From Epiperipatus broadwayi (taxonomy: Eukaryota; Onychophora; Udeonychophora; Euonychophora; Peripatidae), in the NCBI GenBank assembly GCA_028023455.1, contig JAQFVV010012397.1, positions 1,607,501 to 1,671,500 of the forward strand: a DNA stretch of 64,000 nucleotides. Reading direction: 5' to 3'. Positions within the stretch are counted from its first letter, which is position 1, and each line of letters opens with the position of its first letter. The notes beneath the pieces are model-generated. The model saw nothing but the letters and a program-made list of their open reading frames with translations. It ran no database searches and had not been told where the DNA came from. Positions 1 to 10,359 of this stretch are shown here, piece after piece. A program made the translations under genes and the position numbers.

Positions 1-344
1 CAAGTGGAGCTATTAAACATTCATTTATTCAATATTTATTTATAGATTCATATATTATTAATATATCTTGAAATATATGTTTGATTAAATTAATACATTA
101 TTAATTTATATCTAGTTTACTATTTTTATAAAATATCTACTCAGTTTCTGATATTAGAATAAAAACCTTCTGAATTGTAATGTTTTGCAGAGTAAAATAT
201 GTATGATTGATGTTTTTTTTTTAAATACATTGAGATTTCTATCATCTAAATTATAGATTTAATTTCATGTTATCCATTTTTAATGAAGCAAACAATCATT
301 TATTTATTATATGATGTTGTAACTTCATAAGTACATATGACATA

Positions 345-1170
345 GTAAATGAAACTGCATCATATATCCTGATTAAACATTTTTTATTGAATCGTGCCTT
401 AAATGACAAAAAATATATTTATCTCATCATTATGGATTTTAAAAAAGCCTTTGATCTTATTGATCATAAATTGCTTTTTTTATGTTTAAAAAAATATGGA
501 TTTTTGTGGCAAGATTTATGCTTAAAAGATAGATATTATATTACTAAAATTAATGGAGCTTTTATTGGCAAACATTTAGTTAAATATATCTTTAGAGTTG
601 TATTCTTAGTCCTTTATTATTTCTAATTTATCTCAATGAGAGTGATGAAATCTGTAATGAAAAATTAATTTACCACTATACAAATGATACTATTTTAATG
701 TATAAATTAAAACTAGAAGTTGCTTTCAAAAATATTCATATTAACTATAATAATATAATTAATTGGTGTTAGGCTAAATAATTGTTATTAATAAGTAAAA
801 CAAAATTTATGCTAATATTCTCATCCCATTTAAAAACAAAAAGTTTTGATATTTTCACTTCAATACCTGTATTAATTCTTAGATTTCTCAGTGTAATGAT
901 TCTTGTATAAGTATTAAAGAGGTTGAAAAAATTTTTTTACAGCTTATAATTATTAAAAAATATTATTTTAATAATACATTTAAAAATTATAAGATATCTA
1001 ATTGCAATAATTTCCTTAAAAATAAATATATCATTGTTTAGATATAGAAACAAATATGGCAGAAGATTAAGAATTATATATATTGCAATAATACTTAATA
1101 AATTGTCATCTTATATGTTGATTCTTAATAATATAAGATTATTAAAAAAGATAAATTGGTTTAATTTTAT
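345..1170 (+). pseudogene. Degenerate LINE reverse transcriptase fragment
   Basis: This is the decayed reverse transcriptase of a non-LTR retrotransposon. The open stretch 387-626 reads DFKKAFDLIDHKLL, which matches RT motif 3 (D-x-x-K-A-F-D) of jockey/CR1-type LINEs. In shifted frames there follow a worn LGPLLF-like motif near 605, YTNDTIL near 680 in place of the catalytic YADD box, and an ISKTKFM motif near 795. Near 1045 a KYGRR segment resembles the usual LINE C-terminus. Several frameshifts and stops separate these pieces, and the catalytic aspartate pair is damaged, so it is inactive. The endonuclease part is missing, consistent with 5' truncation. The clade call (jockey/CR1-like) is an inference from motif wording. 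Confidence 0.75.
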
Positions 1171-1360
1171 TTTGCATTCTATTTATTGTTTTTAAAATTG
1201 CAACAACAACAGTATAAGATTATAAAAAGAAAAATTAAAAAGTATTTTTAATATGGTTAAAATTTATGATATTAGTTTGTTTTATATTCTATTAGTTTGG
1301 TGTTATTTTGTTTTATATTCTATTAATATCTTTTAATGTATAATTTTATTATTATTATTA

Positions 1361-2074
1361 AACAGGCAAAATTCTCCATAAAGTAGTGCCACTCTGTACC
1401 AACCAGAGTAATCAATGGATGCCGGAAGGTTTCTCACTGATGAAGGCCACAAGCCAGAAATTAGTCTGGGGATATTGGATGAGTAGGCACTAAATGGGGA
1501 TTTTATGCACAAGCCTTGTGGCATTCACTCTGGTTGGGACAGGGTGGCACTACTATATGGAGAGTTTTGCCTGTTCAATAACAGTTATGTGCTAGCATAA
1601 GAAATGGTGATCATGTGATGTTTAGTGATTTAACACCAATCCTGCCTAATAAGATAGTGGCAGCTATGGTTGTTAAAGAGCCAAAGACACCAAAATGTAT
1701 GGGTACTGAACTGGGTTCAGACCCACATGACTATATAAGCTATTGAGCTTAGATTGAAAATATTACTGTCTTTTCAATTTCATTCTCATAGTTTTGTAGT
1801 TAAGTAGAGATAAAAGGTGGCTGCTGGAGGTTGTATTAAATCCTAAGATCTAGGTGCAGTGCTCTCAGATCCAAGGCTCCTCACTGATGAAGGTCACAAG
1901 CCAGAAACTAGTCTGGGAATATTGGATGAATAAGCACTAGATGGAGATTTTATGCACAAACCTTCTGGCATCCATTGATTACTCTGGTTGGTACAGGGTG
2001 GCACTCCTCTATGAAGAGTTTTGCCTGTTTAATAACAGTTATATGCTAGCATAAGAAATGGTGATCATGTTATG
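1361..2074. repeat. Foldback repeat family 1, long copy
   Basis: The repeat begins AACAGGCAAAATTCTCC and contains the inverted form GAGTTTTGCCTGTT twice (near 1562 and 2022), so the left and right parts can pair. Between the arms lies a non-palindromic middle (about 1590-1860) that also occurs at 16445-17516 and includes CCAAAGACACCAAAATG. The element ends in GTGATCATGTTATG. Both ends abut ATT trinucleotide runs (1346-1360 and 2075-2087), which may be a target duplication within a microsatellite. No coding capacity is seen. Other copies are at 16445-17516, 29935-30129 and 42082-42453. Confidence 0.8.
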
Positions 2075-2345
2075 ATTATTATTATTATGATGATGATGAT
2101 GATGTTTCAAAAAAGGAAGTTTATTAATCAAAGAAATACATAGTTTTTTACATTGATTTTTAACAGTGGTTTTACCATTGGTTTTGTATACAAGCATTTT
2201 TATAGTCTTCAGTTCATGTTTTCAATAAAAAGTAATCTAATTCTTACATAAAAAATTATTAATTGTAGAGAGAGAAAAAAATTCTCTTTTTTATTTCGGT
2301 GTTTTAATGTTATTGAATTTTCAGTGTTCTTGAATTTTTTGGTGC

Positions 2346-5300
2346 TTATAGCATTGATTGTTGTTTGATAAGAGACCATGTAGCTGCGTAAATATGGGGA
2401 TTTGCTATTATTTTGTCTCTATTACGTATCTGGTTTAATTTGTTGTAGAAGGTGGACGGATGCCTTCTGGGGTTGTTGCCCATTAGATAGGTACACCTGG
2501 TACACGAAAAAGCATATAATACAAAGGTTGCTGCCCTAATGTTGGGTGTTGATCTGCCTTTAAAACCCTTAATTATTTGATCAATGGTCATGTTTTGCTG
2601 ATGGTATATTGCACTCATCATTGTTCTTACATTGTGTAATGCAGTAAATTGATACAATAGGTGTTGTAGAGTCTCTTCAGCCTTGTGGCATAGTCCACAA
2701 AAAGGGTCTATTGAAATATACATCCTTTTATGGTGCAAGAAGTATGATGTTGGCATTGCGATAAGATTTATTTTTAGAATGAAATCAAAAAAATTGGGTT
2801 CTAGTGACCACTTTTTGTATTCATGTAGTAGTTTTCTGTTGTTTATTCTGAGTATTGTGTTATTGTTATTTAGGTCTCTTTCCTGTTGAATTTGTTCGTG
2901 AATGTTCCAATATGAATATTTGTGTGTATATTGCTCTGTTCTGTTAAAAGTTGTTTTATATTGATGGATGATTGATGATATATATAGACCTGTTGGGGGT
3001 GGTTTGTCCATTGGAGTAATTTGAATTAAGCATTTAAGTTTTGGAAATTGGTTTGTAATGGAAATTACTAGATTAGTTAAAAGTTTTTTTATATTGATGG
3101 ATGATTGATGATATATATAGACCTGTTGGGGGTGGTTTGTCCATTGGAGTAATTTGAATTAAGCATTTAAGTTTCGGAAATTGGTTTGTAATGGAAATTA
3201 CTAGATTACTTAATTTTTGTGCATAAAAAATGTCAATGTTGTGCAAACCCAAACCATTTTTAATAAGGGGTTGATTTAGTCTTTTTGTTGATATTGCAAC
3301 CACTTTTCTTGACCATAGAAGTTGGTTGCAGATGGTTTTAATCCTTGCTTTGAAACCTTTTGAGAATTTTATTATTGGTAAATAATATGTTATTTTTGTC
3401 ATTATAAGTTGGTTTATTAGCTGGACTTTAGAATATGGAGAGATATGTTTTTGATAGGGAGGTGACAATGCGTTGTGCTTCTTCTTTTAATCTATTTTGT
3501 ATTGAACACCTCATTCTGATTATTCCCAGATGAAACGGGAATCCTAAAAAATGGGTTGGTTTTGCTTTGTAAATTGACGTGCATGGTTTTCCAGTAAACA
3601 TGGACCAAGCAGTAGACTTTTCTGGATTAACCTTCAATTTGTATTGTTACGTATATTCTTTAAGAATTTTTTGTAATTGCGGTAATTGTTTTTTTGAGTT
3701 GAGAAAGACTGTGATGTCGTCCATATAAGCCAAGCAAGCTATATATTGTGTAGTGCCAGGTACTTGAATGCCAGTAAATGTTTTTTGGATTTTTTCTATT
3801 AAAGGGTTAATATATTGAATAAATAATAGTGAACTGAGAGGAGAGCCTTGGGATATGGATTGGGTAGGAACAAATGATGGAGAATTTTTTCCATTTAATG
3901 TTATGTGTATTTCTCTGTTGAGAAGTAGGTTTTCAATGATGTACAGATGTGTCTTGGGGATAGATGTGTTTCCAAGCATTTCTAGCAATATGGAAATGTC
4001 TACTCCATCAAAAGCTCTCTCGATATCTAGTTGAATTGCTATTGGACTGTATTTTTTTTTCTGTCTTGTTGAATCCAGGATTGCTTTAAATAATGATGCC
4101 GCTTGAATTGTGGAGGAGTTTCTTTTGGTAAATTGAACTTCTGATATCAGCAGCATTATATGTGGTTCTATTGTTTCTTTTATTATTTTCCCAAGAATTT
4201 TTATTGGCAAATATTCCATGGAAATTGGTCTGAGCTCTGTGAGGAATGGGGTAGTTTTTGCTTTTTTGTTGAATGGCACTATTGCAATGGGATGAACTCC
4301 CTCCACATCCTGAATTTCTTGAGATAGGTGGTTTGCTAGGTTGCATAGATATTGTGTGTGTATTTACTTAGGTGTTTTGGTATAAATAATGGTGTTCCAG
4401 GACTTCCTGGATGGCATGCATTTGGTATTGTATTTAGTTTTGTCAGGAAGTCCTTTGTTGTGAAAGGTTTTTGTGTTTCTGCTGGTCCAAATAGCTTGGA
4501 GTGTAATTTAAGTGGTGTTTTAGACTGCAGTTTGGTTTTAAAATGCTCAAAGATAGGAAGGATCATATTGTGTCCTGTATATGTGCCATCCTTTATTTTT
4601 ATTGCCATTGGAACTTTGATGATTGGTGGGTTTTCCAGTGCCCATTTAATGTATGCTCTGTTCCATGTATGTGTTTGGGTTATGCATATTTTGCTTTTTT
4701 TGATTCTTAAATATTCTTTTAGTGTTTCACATGTTTTGTTGTATGTACTTGTTAGACCATGAATATACTGCTGCGTTTGGTGTGATGGCACAATCATGGT
4801 TATTCGTTTATGAATTTCATTTGCGAGTGTCAACAATTTGGATGGTGGTGTTTGATTTTTTGTCACATGTGAGATATTGAATGATAAAATGTTTATGTAT
4901 GCCAGATATTGTTGTATGGGGTTGAGATTCATATCTTTTATTTTGTTTAGCATTATGTATGTTTCTGAGAAAACAAATTCTGGTGTGGTTGTTGGAAGTA
5001 GTACTCTGATTGTTTTTGTTAGTGGGAGAAGTGATGTCTGCATTTGTGTAAGGTTTAATGATACTATTTGTGCTGAATGGTCCGAGAATGATGAGGGGGT
5101 TAATTTTAGTGATATTTGGTGGTGTAGCATTGGGGAGTAGAAGCATAGATCGGTGAGTGATGTGTGATGACCATTGTGGAAAGATATTGCATTCATCGGT
5201 ATGAAGCCTTCACCACTCATCAGTGGTATAGATATTCGGTGAAGCCATTTTTCTATGAATTTCTGATATGACATGTTGCAATCACCAATCAATATTGTTG

Positions 5301-5709
5301 GGTTTGCTGTACTTGCAAGTATGGAGTTGATGTTCATTATTATAGTGTTAATTCTGTTATCTTGAATAGGCAGGTAGACCAAAATTATATTGAGGTTTAT
5401 AGTTTTATGTTGAAAAGTTGTAATTAGTAAATTAGCATCTATGAATATAATTTTGAAAGCTGTGAAAGGACAATTTGTTGAAATAAGAATGCTTGTGCCT
5501 GCAGAAGGTGATGAAGAGTCTCTGGAACAGGCACAGAAACCTTCTTTGGTTAAATATTTTGCTGGGTCAATTTGTGATCCGGCATAGATTTTTGTCTCCA
5601 TTAATCCAAGTATATGTGGTTATGTAAGTGAAATCCATTGTTTAAGCTTTGTATTTTTTTGGGTTGAGTTTAAACCCCTAACATTCAATGCACCAATTTT
5701 TAACTTCAT
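2346..5709 (-). pseudogene. LINE ORF2 (endonuclease-reverse transcriptase), broken
   Basis: ORF2 starts at ATG 5709, overlapping the ORF1 stop. The endonuclease begins with LNVRGLNS and has a TAA at 5622-5620. It then shows METK (catalytic Glu), GDCN in place of GDFN, and SDHSAQIVSL near 5060. Frame shifts near 4340 into the RT, with LRPISMEY, LDIERAFDGV, QGSPLSSLLF and the catalytic AYMDD at about 3716-3730. A TAA interrupts at 3649-3647 and frame changes again near 3455. The 133-bp duplication causes the last shift. The C-terminus has CGLCHKAEETLQH, a CCHC finger whose last Cys is Phe. At least four lesions make it non-functional. RT and endonuclease assignments are firm. Confidence 0.88.
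2943..3208. repeat. 133-bp tandem duplication inside LINE ORF2
   Basis: Positions 2943-3075 are repeated at 3076-3208 with only a few differences, for example GTTGTTTT versus GTTTTTTT at the start. Both copies encode MDKPPPTGLYISSIIHQYK on the minus strand. The unit is 133 bp, not a multiple of three, so it shifts the reading frame. Confidence 0.92.
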
Positions 5710-7162
5710 TGAATTGGTGTTTGGTGGTTATATTTATGTTCAGGTTTTGAATTGAGAAAAAGTTGTTTTATAGTGTCTTCATAATTTTGTTCTGTTTCCT
5801 CATCCATTGAGTTATCTGAATGGCTATCTTGTATTGTTGTGTCACTATTTTTTTTTTCAATTTTAGCTTTCTTGGCTGTCCTATTCTTTTTTGGTGGCCG
5901 GCCTGGTTTTCTATTTGGAGGTGTGGTATTTTTTTGTATTTGGGGAAGACATGGTGTAGTTAAATCCATAATAGCTTCAGATGTTTTATTTATAATTCTT
6001 GTTCTTTGTATGTTCTGTGTTTGTGTTGTATCCTCGTTGCTATTGCTATCTATTTTATTGGTGTTTTCCATCGATTGCATTGTATAATTTTGTTGTCTTT
6101 CTTGATTTAGTGTTTTATCATTTATTTTTGTTTTAACAGTAAATCCAAAATGTGATCATCTCCAGTTATGTTTTTGTTGTTTAGTTCCTCTAATTGTTGT
6201 TTTTTAATGCTCTCTTGTGTTTCCATTTTTTTTTTGAATAGATGTTTGGATTGGTTGTTTGTTGTTTGTAGTTAATTGGGTTTTGCTTTTGTCTGTGATA
6301 TTTTTTTCTTTTTTATTTTTGCTACAGTTTGCTGCAAGGTGACCACACTCACCACAGATAAAGCATTGTGGTCCTAAGCCCCTTTTATATATATATATAT
6401 TTAAAATTACTTCCTGATCTATGATCTGTGTGGGGATATTCTCTGGGGCTATTGATTCATTAAGCTTGATTTTAAAAGTAAAACTGTTACTGCACACTGG
6501 AATCGGTGTATCAGTACGTAAAATAGGTTTTAAATATAATACTTTGCCAAACGCTTTCATCATATTTTGAAAGTCATTTATATTATAGCCAAAATAAGTA
6601 TTTTTTATCGTGCCTGTAATAAAGTTTTTAAGGTTTGGATCTACTACTATTAAAGCATAATTTCTTATTGTTTTGATTTGAGTTAAAAATTTATTTTTTT
6701 GATAGTCTTCAAAGAATTCTAATGCTAGGTATCTTGAATTGTGGTGTTCTCCTATGCTTGAGATTGTTTCCCAACTCCCATTTTCTGTTATGGCTTCATA
6801 TAACTTTTCTCTGGGGAATTTGTAAAGCGTTAGGTTTTTATCAGTTGCAGCTAGGACAATCGATCTGTTTGAAAAAAAATTTTAAACGTGTTGAAAAGCT
6901 TGTTCGGTATTGTGTTATTAAATTCAGTGCTAATTGTTCTTAATTCTTCCTGAGACCAAATAGTCGATGGGGGCTCATCATCATTGGTTACTCTTCGAAA
7001 TCTAGTAGCTGCAATCGAGTTTGAGTGAGTTGTTATAACTTTATTTTGCAAAGTAGCTTTTGTTACATTGGCATAAGTCTTTAAACTATTATTGACGTTT
7101 CCATCGTTGGCGTTTATATTGGCACCATTTACGTTTGAATTTTTTAGCTGTGCCGCCGCCAT
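5706..7162 (-). pseudogene. LINE ORF1 (RNA-binding, CCHC zinc knuckle), broken
   Basis: ORF1 of the LINE, about 485 codons from ATG at 7162 to TGA at 5708-5706. Such proteins bind element RNA and act as nucleic-acid chaperones in the ribonucleoprotein. The N-terminal 100 residues are rich in Asn and Ala. Frame is lost near 6873 in an A8/T-rich run, and the next frame continues directly with IVLAATDKNLTLYKF, so one base was gained or lost there. A knuckle CFICGECGHLAANC follows (about 6345-6305), then a lysine-rich linker with two in-frame stops between 6204 and 6081. The last 125 residues contain PGRPPKK, which resembles an AT-hook. The start was chosen because the next in-frame Met lies inside the conserved stretch. 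Confidence 0.8.
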
Positions 7163-7200
7163 GTTTGATATATACTTGACGATTTTCAGTCTGTATTTAC

Positions 7201-7564
7201 GTTTTGTTTTTTTTTTAATTGTTAATAATTTTTTTTAATTGCAATTTTTTTAAAACTTATGTTTGAAATACTTTTTGTTAAAGTTAAAAAAAAAAAAGAA
7301 TTACCTTTGAGTTTTCTGAGTTTTCAAAAAGTTTTTTATTTGGAGGTTCGTTGGTATGTTGTTGTTGTTGTTGTTGTTATTATTATTATTATTATTAGTT
7401 TAGTATTGTATATTCTTTGTCATAAGTTTATGTCACTTGCTTTTAGATAATGATTATGTAATGTGAATAAAAATCTATGAAAGCATTATTTTTGCATATT
7501 AGATTACATTATCAGATGTAATCAAAATAAAATAAATAAATTTTTAATGTTATAATGATAATGA
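7201..7564. other. Low-complexity AT-rich stretch
   Basis: The stretch holds T-runs, an A11-type run near 7285 and a GTT/ATT trinucleotide array at about 7358-7398. No gene was recognised. Confidence 0.6.
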
Positions 7565-7901
7565 TATAATTCCATATATATAATATTTAAATACGGGTAT
7601 ATTGTCTATACTAACTTTAATGTAATTATAGGGAACTTGAACTCAGACTTTCAAACTCCCTACAGCTATCCAATCCATCTTATACAACTGATACACATGA
7701 TCATATACATGCAAAAAAGATAAAATGATCTCAACATAGGTATTTGAACTGATGAGTGGTTCAGCATAAAATACATATATTGGAGATCATTTATCTTTTT
7801 CACATGTATGTCATGATGTATATCAGTTGTATAAGATGGATTGGATGGCAATGGGAAGTTTGAAAGTCTGAGTTCAAGTCCTTTATAATTCCATATATAT
7901 A
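7565..7901. repeat. Foldback repeat family 2, two-armed copy
   Basis: The left arm, with CTTGAACTCAGACTTTCAAA (about 7632), reappears inverted as TTTGAAAGTCTGAGTTCAAG (about 7860-7880), as do the segments around CATCTTATACAACTGATA. The centre holds GATGAGTGGTTCAGCATAAA, shared with family 2 copies at 13495, 15960, 33880 and 37560. An 18-bp direct repeat (TATAATTCCATATATATA) at 7565-7582 and 7884-7901 flanks it. Part of this match may be chance within TA-rich sequence. Confidence 0.75.
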
Positions 7902-8644
7902 CACACACACAATGCCTAACACTAGTCTACATAAAATATTTGAAATGCCCCACAGCAATATTGTTCCAGCCACACTCCTCCTTTAAAGAGTTGGTGTTTT
8001 GAATATTTTATATACATATATAAAGATGTATAGTGAACCAAACTATATGTTATAATATTAACTAGCCACTCCAATATAACAATAACTCAAAATATTAACA
8101 GTTATTAGCCTATTTACTACCCATAATTTTAAGCAATATTCCATCCAATGGGATATTGTTTGAAATTTTAGATATCTGAATTGATTTAGAAGTCTTTATG
8201 TTTTGAATTATTTTTACAGTTAAAAATCTATTTTCAACAGAAAAAAACAATTGGCAGTGTAATAATAATCAAATGCTTTTACTGTTGAAGAGTTCATACA
8301 AGTTTGACAGACTGAGCTGTGATCCATGCGCCTTGAGCTCCAAGGTCTGCTAGTCTATAACAATGTATAGTTTGATTTAATATTTCATTATTAGTTTAGT
8401 TTTTAGCAATTATTATATTACATACGTAGTATGTAAATGCATGCATAATTTATTGAGTTCATTGAAGTCATAAAATCAGAATATAATTGCTCATTCTCAT
8501 TTTGAAATCATTATAAAAACAAAAGAAACTGCCACAAAAAAAAAATATAACTGTTGACTCCATTGTGGATTTTTTATAAAACTATACAACTAAAAATAAA
8601 TAAATATAACTTTTAAACTATAAAATTCATAATAATACATATAT
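7902..8644. other. Gene-free AT-rich stretch
   Basis: A CA run near 7902 is followed by AT-rich sequence. Neither strand shows exon-like coding sequence that I could join to the lipase gene. Confidence 0.5.
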
Positions 8645-9656
8645 ATATAATAATTTAAATAAATCTATTTAACACAGTATTCAAATTTTAATAAATGTAT
8701 TCTTTACTGGAAGTACTTTCGATTGTAATACTGACAATCTTTATCAACCATCAATTAGTACAAATTTACCCAAAACAAAAATTGTATATTACCCATCATT
8801 CAATTCATTCAAATTTCCCAAAATTCCATTGTTTTTATATTAGCTGATTGTCTATTCATTAAACCTCCTCTATTTCTAGATATTATCATTGCTTCCTTAA
8901 TTTTTCATTTTTCATTACATCATTCAATTTGAATAATTTTCACATCTCTATTATCAAATTTAAAACCATAATTACATGTTTTATTATGATCAAAAATAAT
9001 TGATAGAGTATTCATACATATTGAAGTTTCATTTTCTTTCTGTATACATTTATACATCATTATATTGTTTTTGTAATGTACACTTTGATTCCCCATATAT
9101 ATTTCATTCCACAACTACATATCAACATATATATATATATAATAAAGCTAAATTAAAACTTAGAAATCTGTGTTTTAGAATTATCATATCATTTATATTA
9201 TTTGAAGAGAAAAAAGATACCCTACACAAACAGCTATAAAGTTTATTAATTAATTTAGCTTGTTGATTAGATATAAAAGGAATAGAAATCCATGTATCAT
9301 TTTTTAATTTACTTAATATTTTTTTATTATTACTTTTATTTTGATTATATTTTTTAATTGTATTATAAATAATATTCTTTCCATAACCAACATTTAACAT
9401 ATCAGTAACAAATACATTAATATTTACAATTTTATCACTAACAATCGACTAATATAAAAATAGAATTGTGGGAAATTTGAATGAATTGAATGATGGGTAA
9501 TATAAAATTTTTGTTTTGTGTAAATTTGTACTAATTGATGGTTGATAAAGATTGTCAGTTTTACAATCGAAAGTATTTCCAGTAAAGAATATATTTATTA
9601 AAATTTGGATACTGTGTTAAATAGATTTATTTGAATTATTATATTATTTAAAAATA
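8645..9656 (-). mobile_element. Penelope-like element fragment between inverted repeats
   Basis: Two arms of about 205 bp (8645-8850 and 9441-9656) are inverted copies of each other, for example AAAGTACTTCCAGTAAAG-like sequence near 8705 and 9580. Between them, on the minus strand, are pieces of the C-terminus of a Penelope-like retroelement. These are a WISIPFISNQQAKLINKLY segment (about 9290-9230) typical of the region before the nuclease, then CSCGMKYI near 9115 resembling C-x-CG-x-x-YIG, then FDNRDVKIIQIE (near 8930). After another frame change comes IKEAMIISRNRGGLMNRQ, which matches the conserved end of GIY-YIG Penelope proteins. Frameshifts make it dead. Penelope elements are known to carry terminal repeats in direct or inverted orientation, which fits the arms. 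Confidence 0.7.
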
Positions 9657-9758
9657 CAGACATTTAATAGTTATATATATATGGTACATATGTATGAGCA
9701 CATACATAAATTTATTAAATTTAAAGCTAAATGACATTTATACACATTAAAATCTTAC

Positions 9759-10001
9759 TTGTGAATGGAGGTTCTCCTGTGGTTTGTAAGTAAAATCTCA
9801 CTAATTCCCGGTTTTGTTTAAGCGCAGCATCATAGCCCATGATTGCACAGTGTTCACTGTTGTCACCACAAATACACTGACCCATTAAAAATTTGTCATA
9901 ATTAGAACACTCAACACCATAAAAATGATCATTATTTTTAATAGATTGTGTATAAAGGACATAAGAATGCATATGATTACACATTAAATGATTAAAAGAT
10001 C
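9759..10001 (-). CDS. Lipase exon with catalytic His and cysteine-rich segment
   Basis: This 243-nt exon (81 codons, phase 1 to phase 1) has acceptor TTATTTTAG before 10001 and donor GTAAGA after 9759. It starts at SFNHLMCNHMHSY. The His codon at 9975-9973 sits where the catalytic His of pancreatic lipase lies (human CNHLRSY). The preceding Cys would close the lid disulphide with the Cys in the exon at 15412-15528. Further on VECSNYDKFLMGQCICG and HCAIMGYDA supply four cysteines spaced as in the two disulphides that follow in pancreatic lipases. The exon ends TGEPPFT plus one base, near the linker to the PLAT domain. No downstream exon was recognised between 9758 and 1. Confidence 0.95.
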
Positions 10002-10359
10002 CTAAAATAAGCATGCATATATAGAGAGAGTTATTATCTATAAAAATTTATAAAAACTTAAGAGATTACGCATTAATGAATTAAAATTATCTAAGAATAA
10101 AGCAAACATATTATGTCATATATGTGTGTTCATAGCTAAGTGAATGTAATAGTTACTATCTATAACTACCTGCCATGTTTATGATCAGGGAGTTGACCCA
10201 AATTTAAGTTTTTTTCTTTTATTGGTTCGCAGCCATCATATAAAAATTATTATTATCTAGTAATTGACTTAGTAAGTAATATTTTTGCTTTGTAGAGAAA
10301 TGCAGAATAATTTTTGCTTCATAGCAGATTTTGTAAGTCTATTTATCATTTAACTACAT
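10002..10359. other. Intron sequence
   Basis: This is the part of the 5.4-kb lipase intron next to the acceptor. It contains short A/T runs and no recognised repeat or gene. Confidence 0.6.

Larger units (their letters stand above)
2346..7200 (-). mobile_element. Nearly full-length, broken two-ORF LINE
   Basis: This is a non-LTR retrotransposon read on the minus strand: a short 5' region, ORF1 (7162-5706) with a CCHC zinc knuckle, ORF2 (5709-2346) with apurinic-type endonuclease, reverse transcriptase and a C-terminal zinc finger, then a 3' region ending in CAT and AAT trinucleotide repeats (about 2060-2105). No RNase H was seen. ORF1 and ORF2 overlap in ATGA. Stops, frameshifts and a 133-bp tandem duplication disable the copy. 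The layout fits APE-class LINEs with a knuckle-bearing ORF1 (I/jockey/Tx1-like); I could not assign the clade. Confidence 0.9.

Noticed and set aside
4352-4762. Plus-strand 136-codon Cys/Leu/Val-rich frame, and the similar one at 4877-5140.
   Set aside because: They are antisense shadows of the LINE ORF2 endonuclease region.
7666-7908. Minus-strand 80-codon frame.
   Set aside because: It is contained in a family 2 foldback repeat and has no protein features.
1-9758. Search for the PLAT-domain exons of the lipase downstream of 9759.
   Set aside because: No minus-strand segment with splice sites and PLAT-like sequence was found. The region is filled by LINE, Penelope and foldback sequence.
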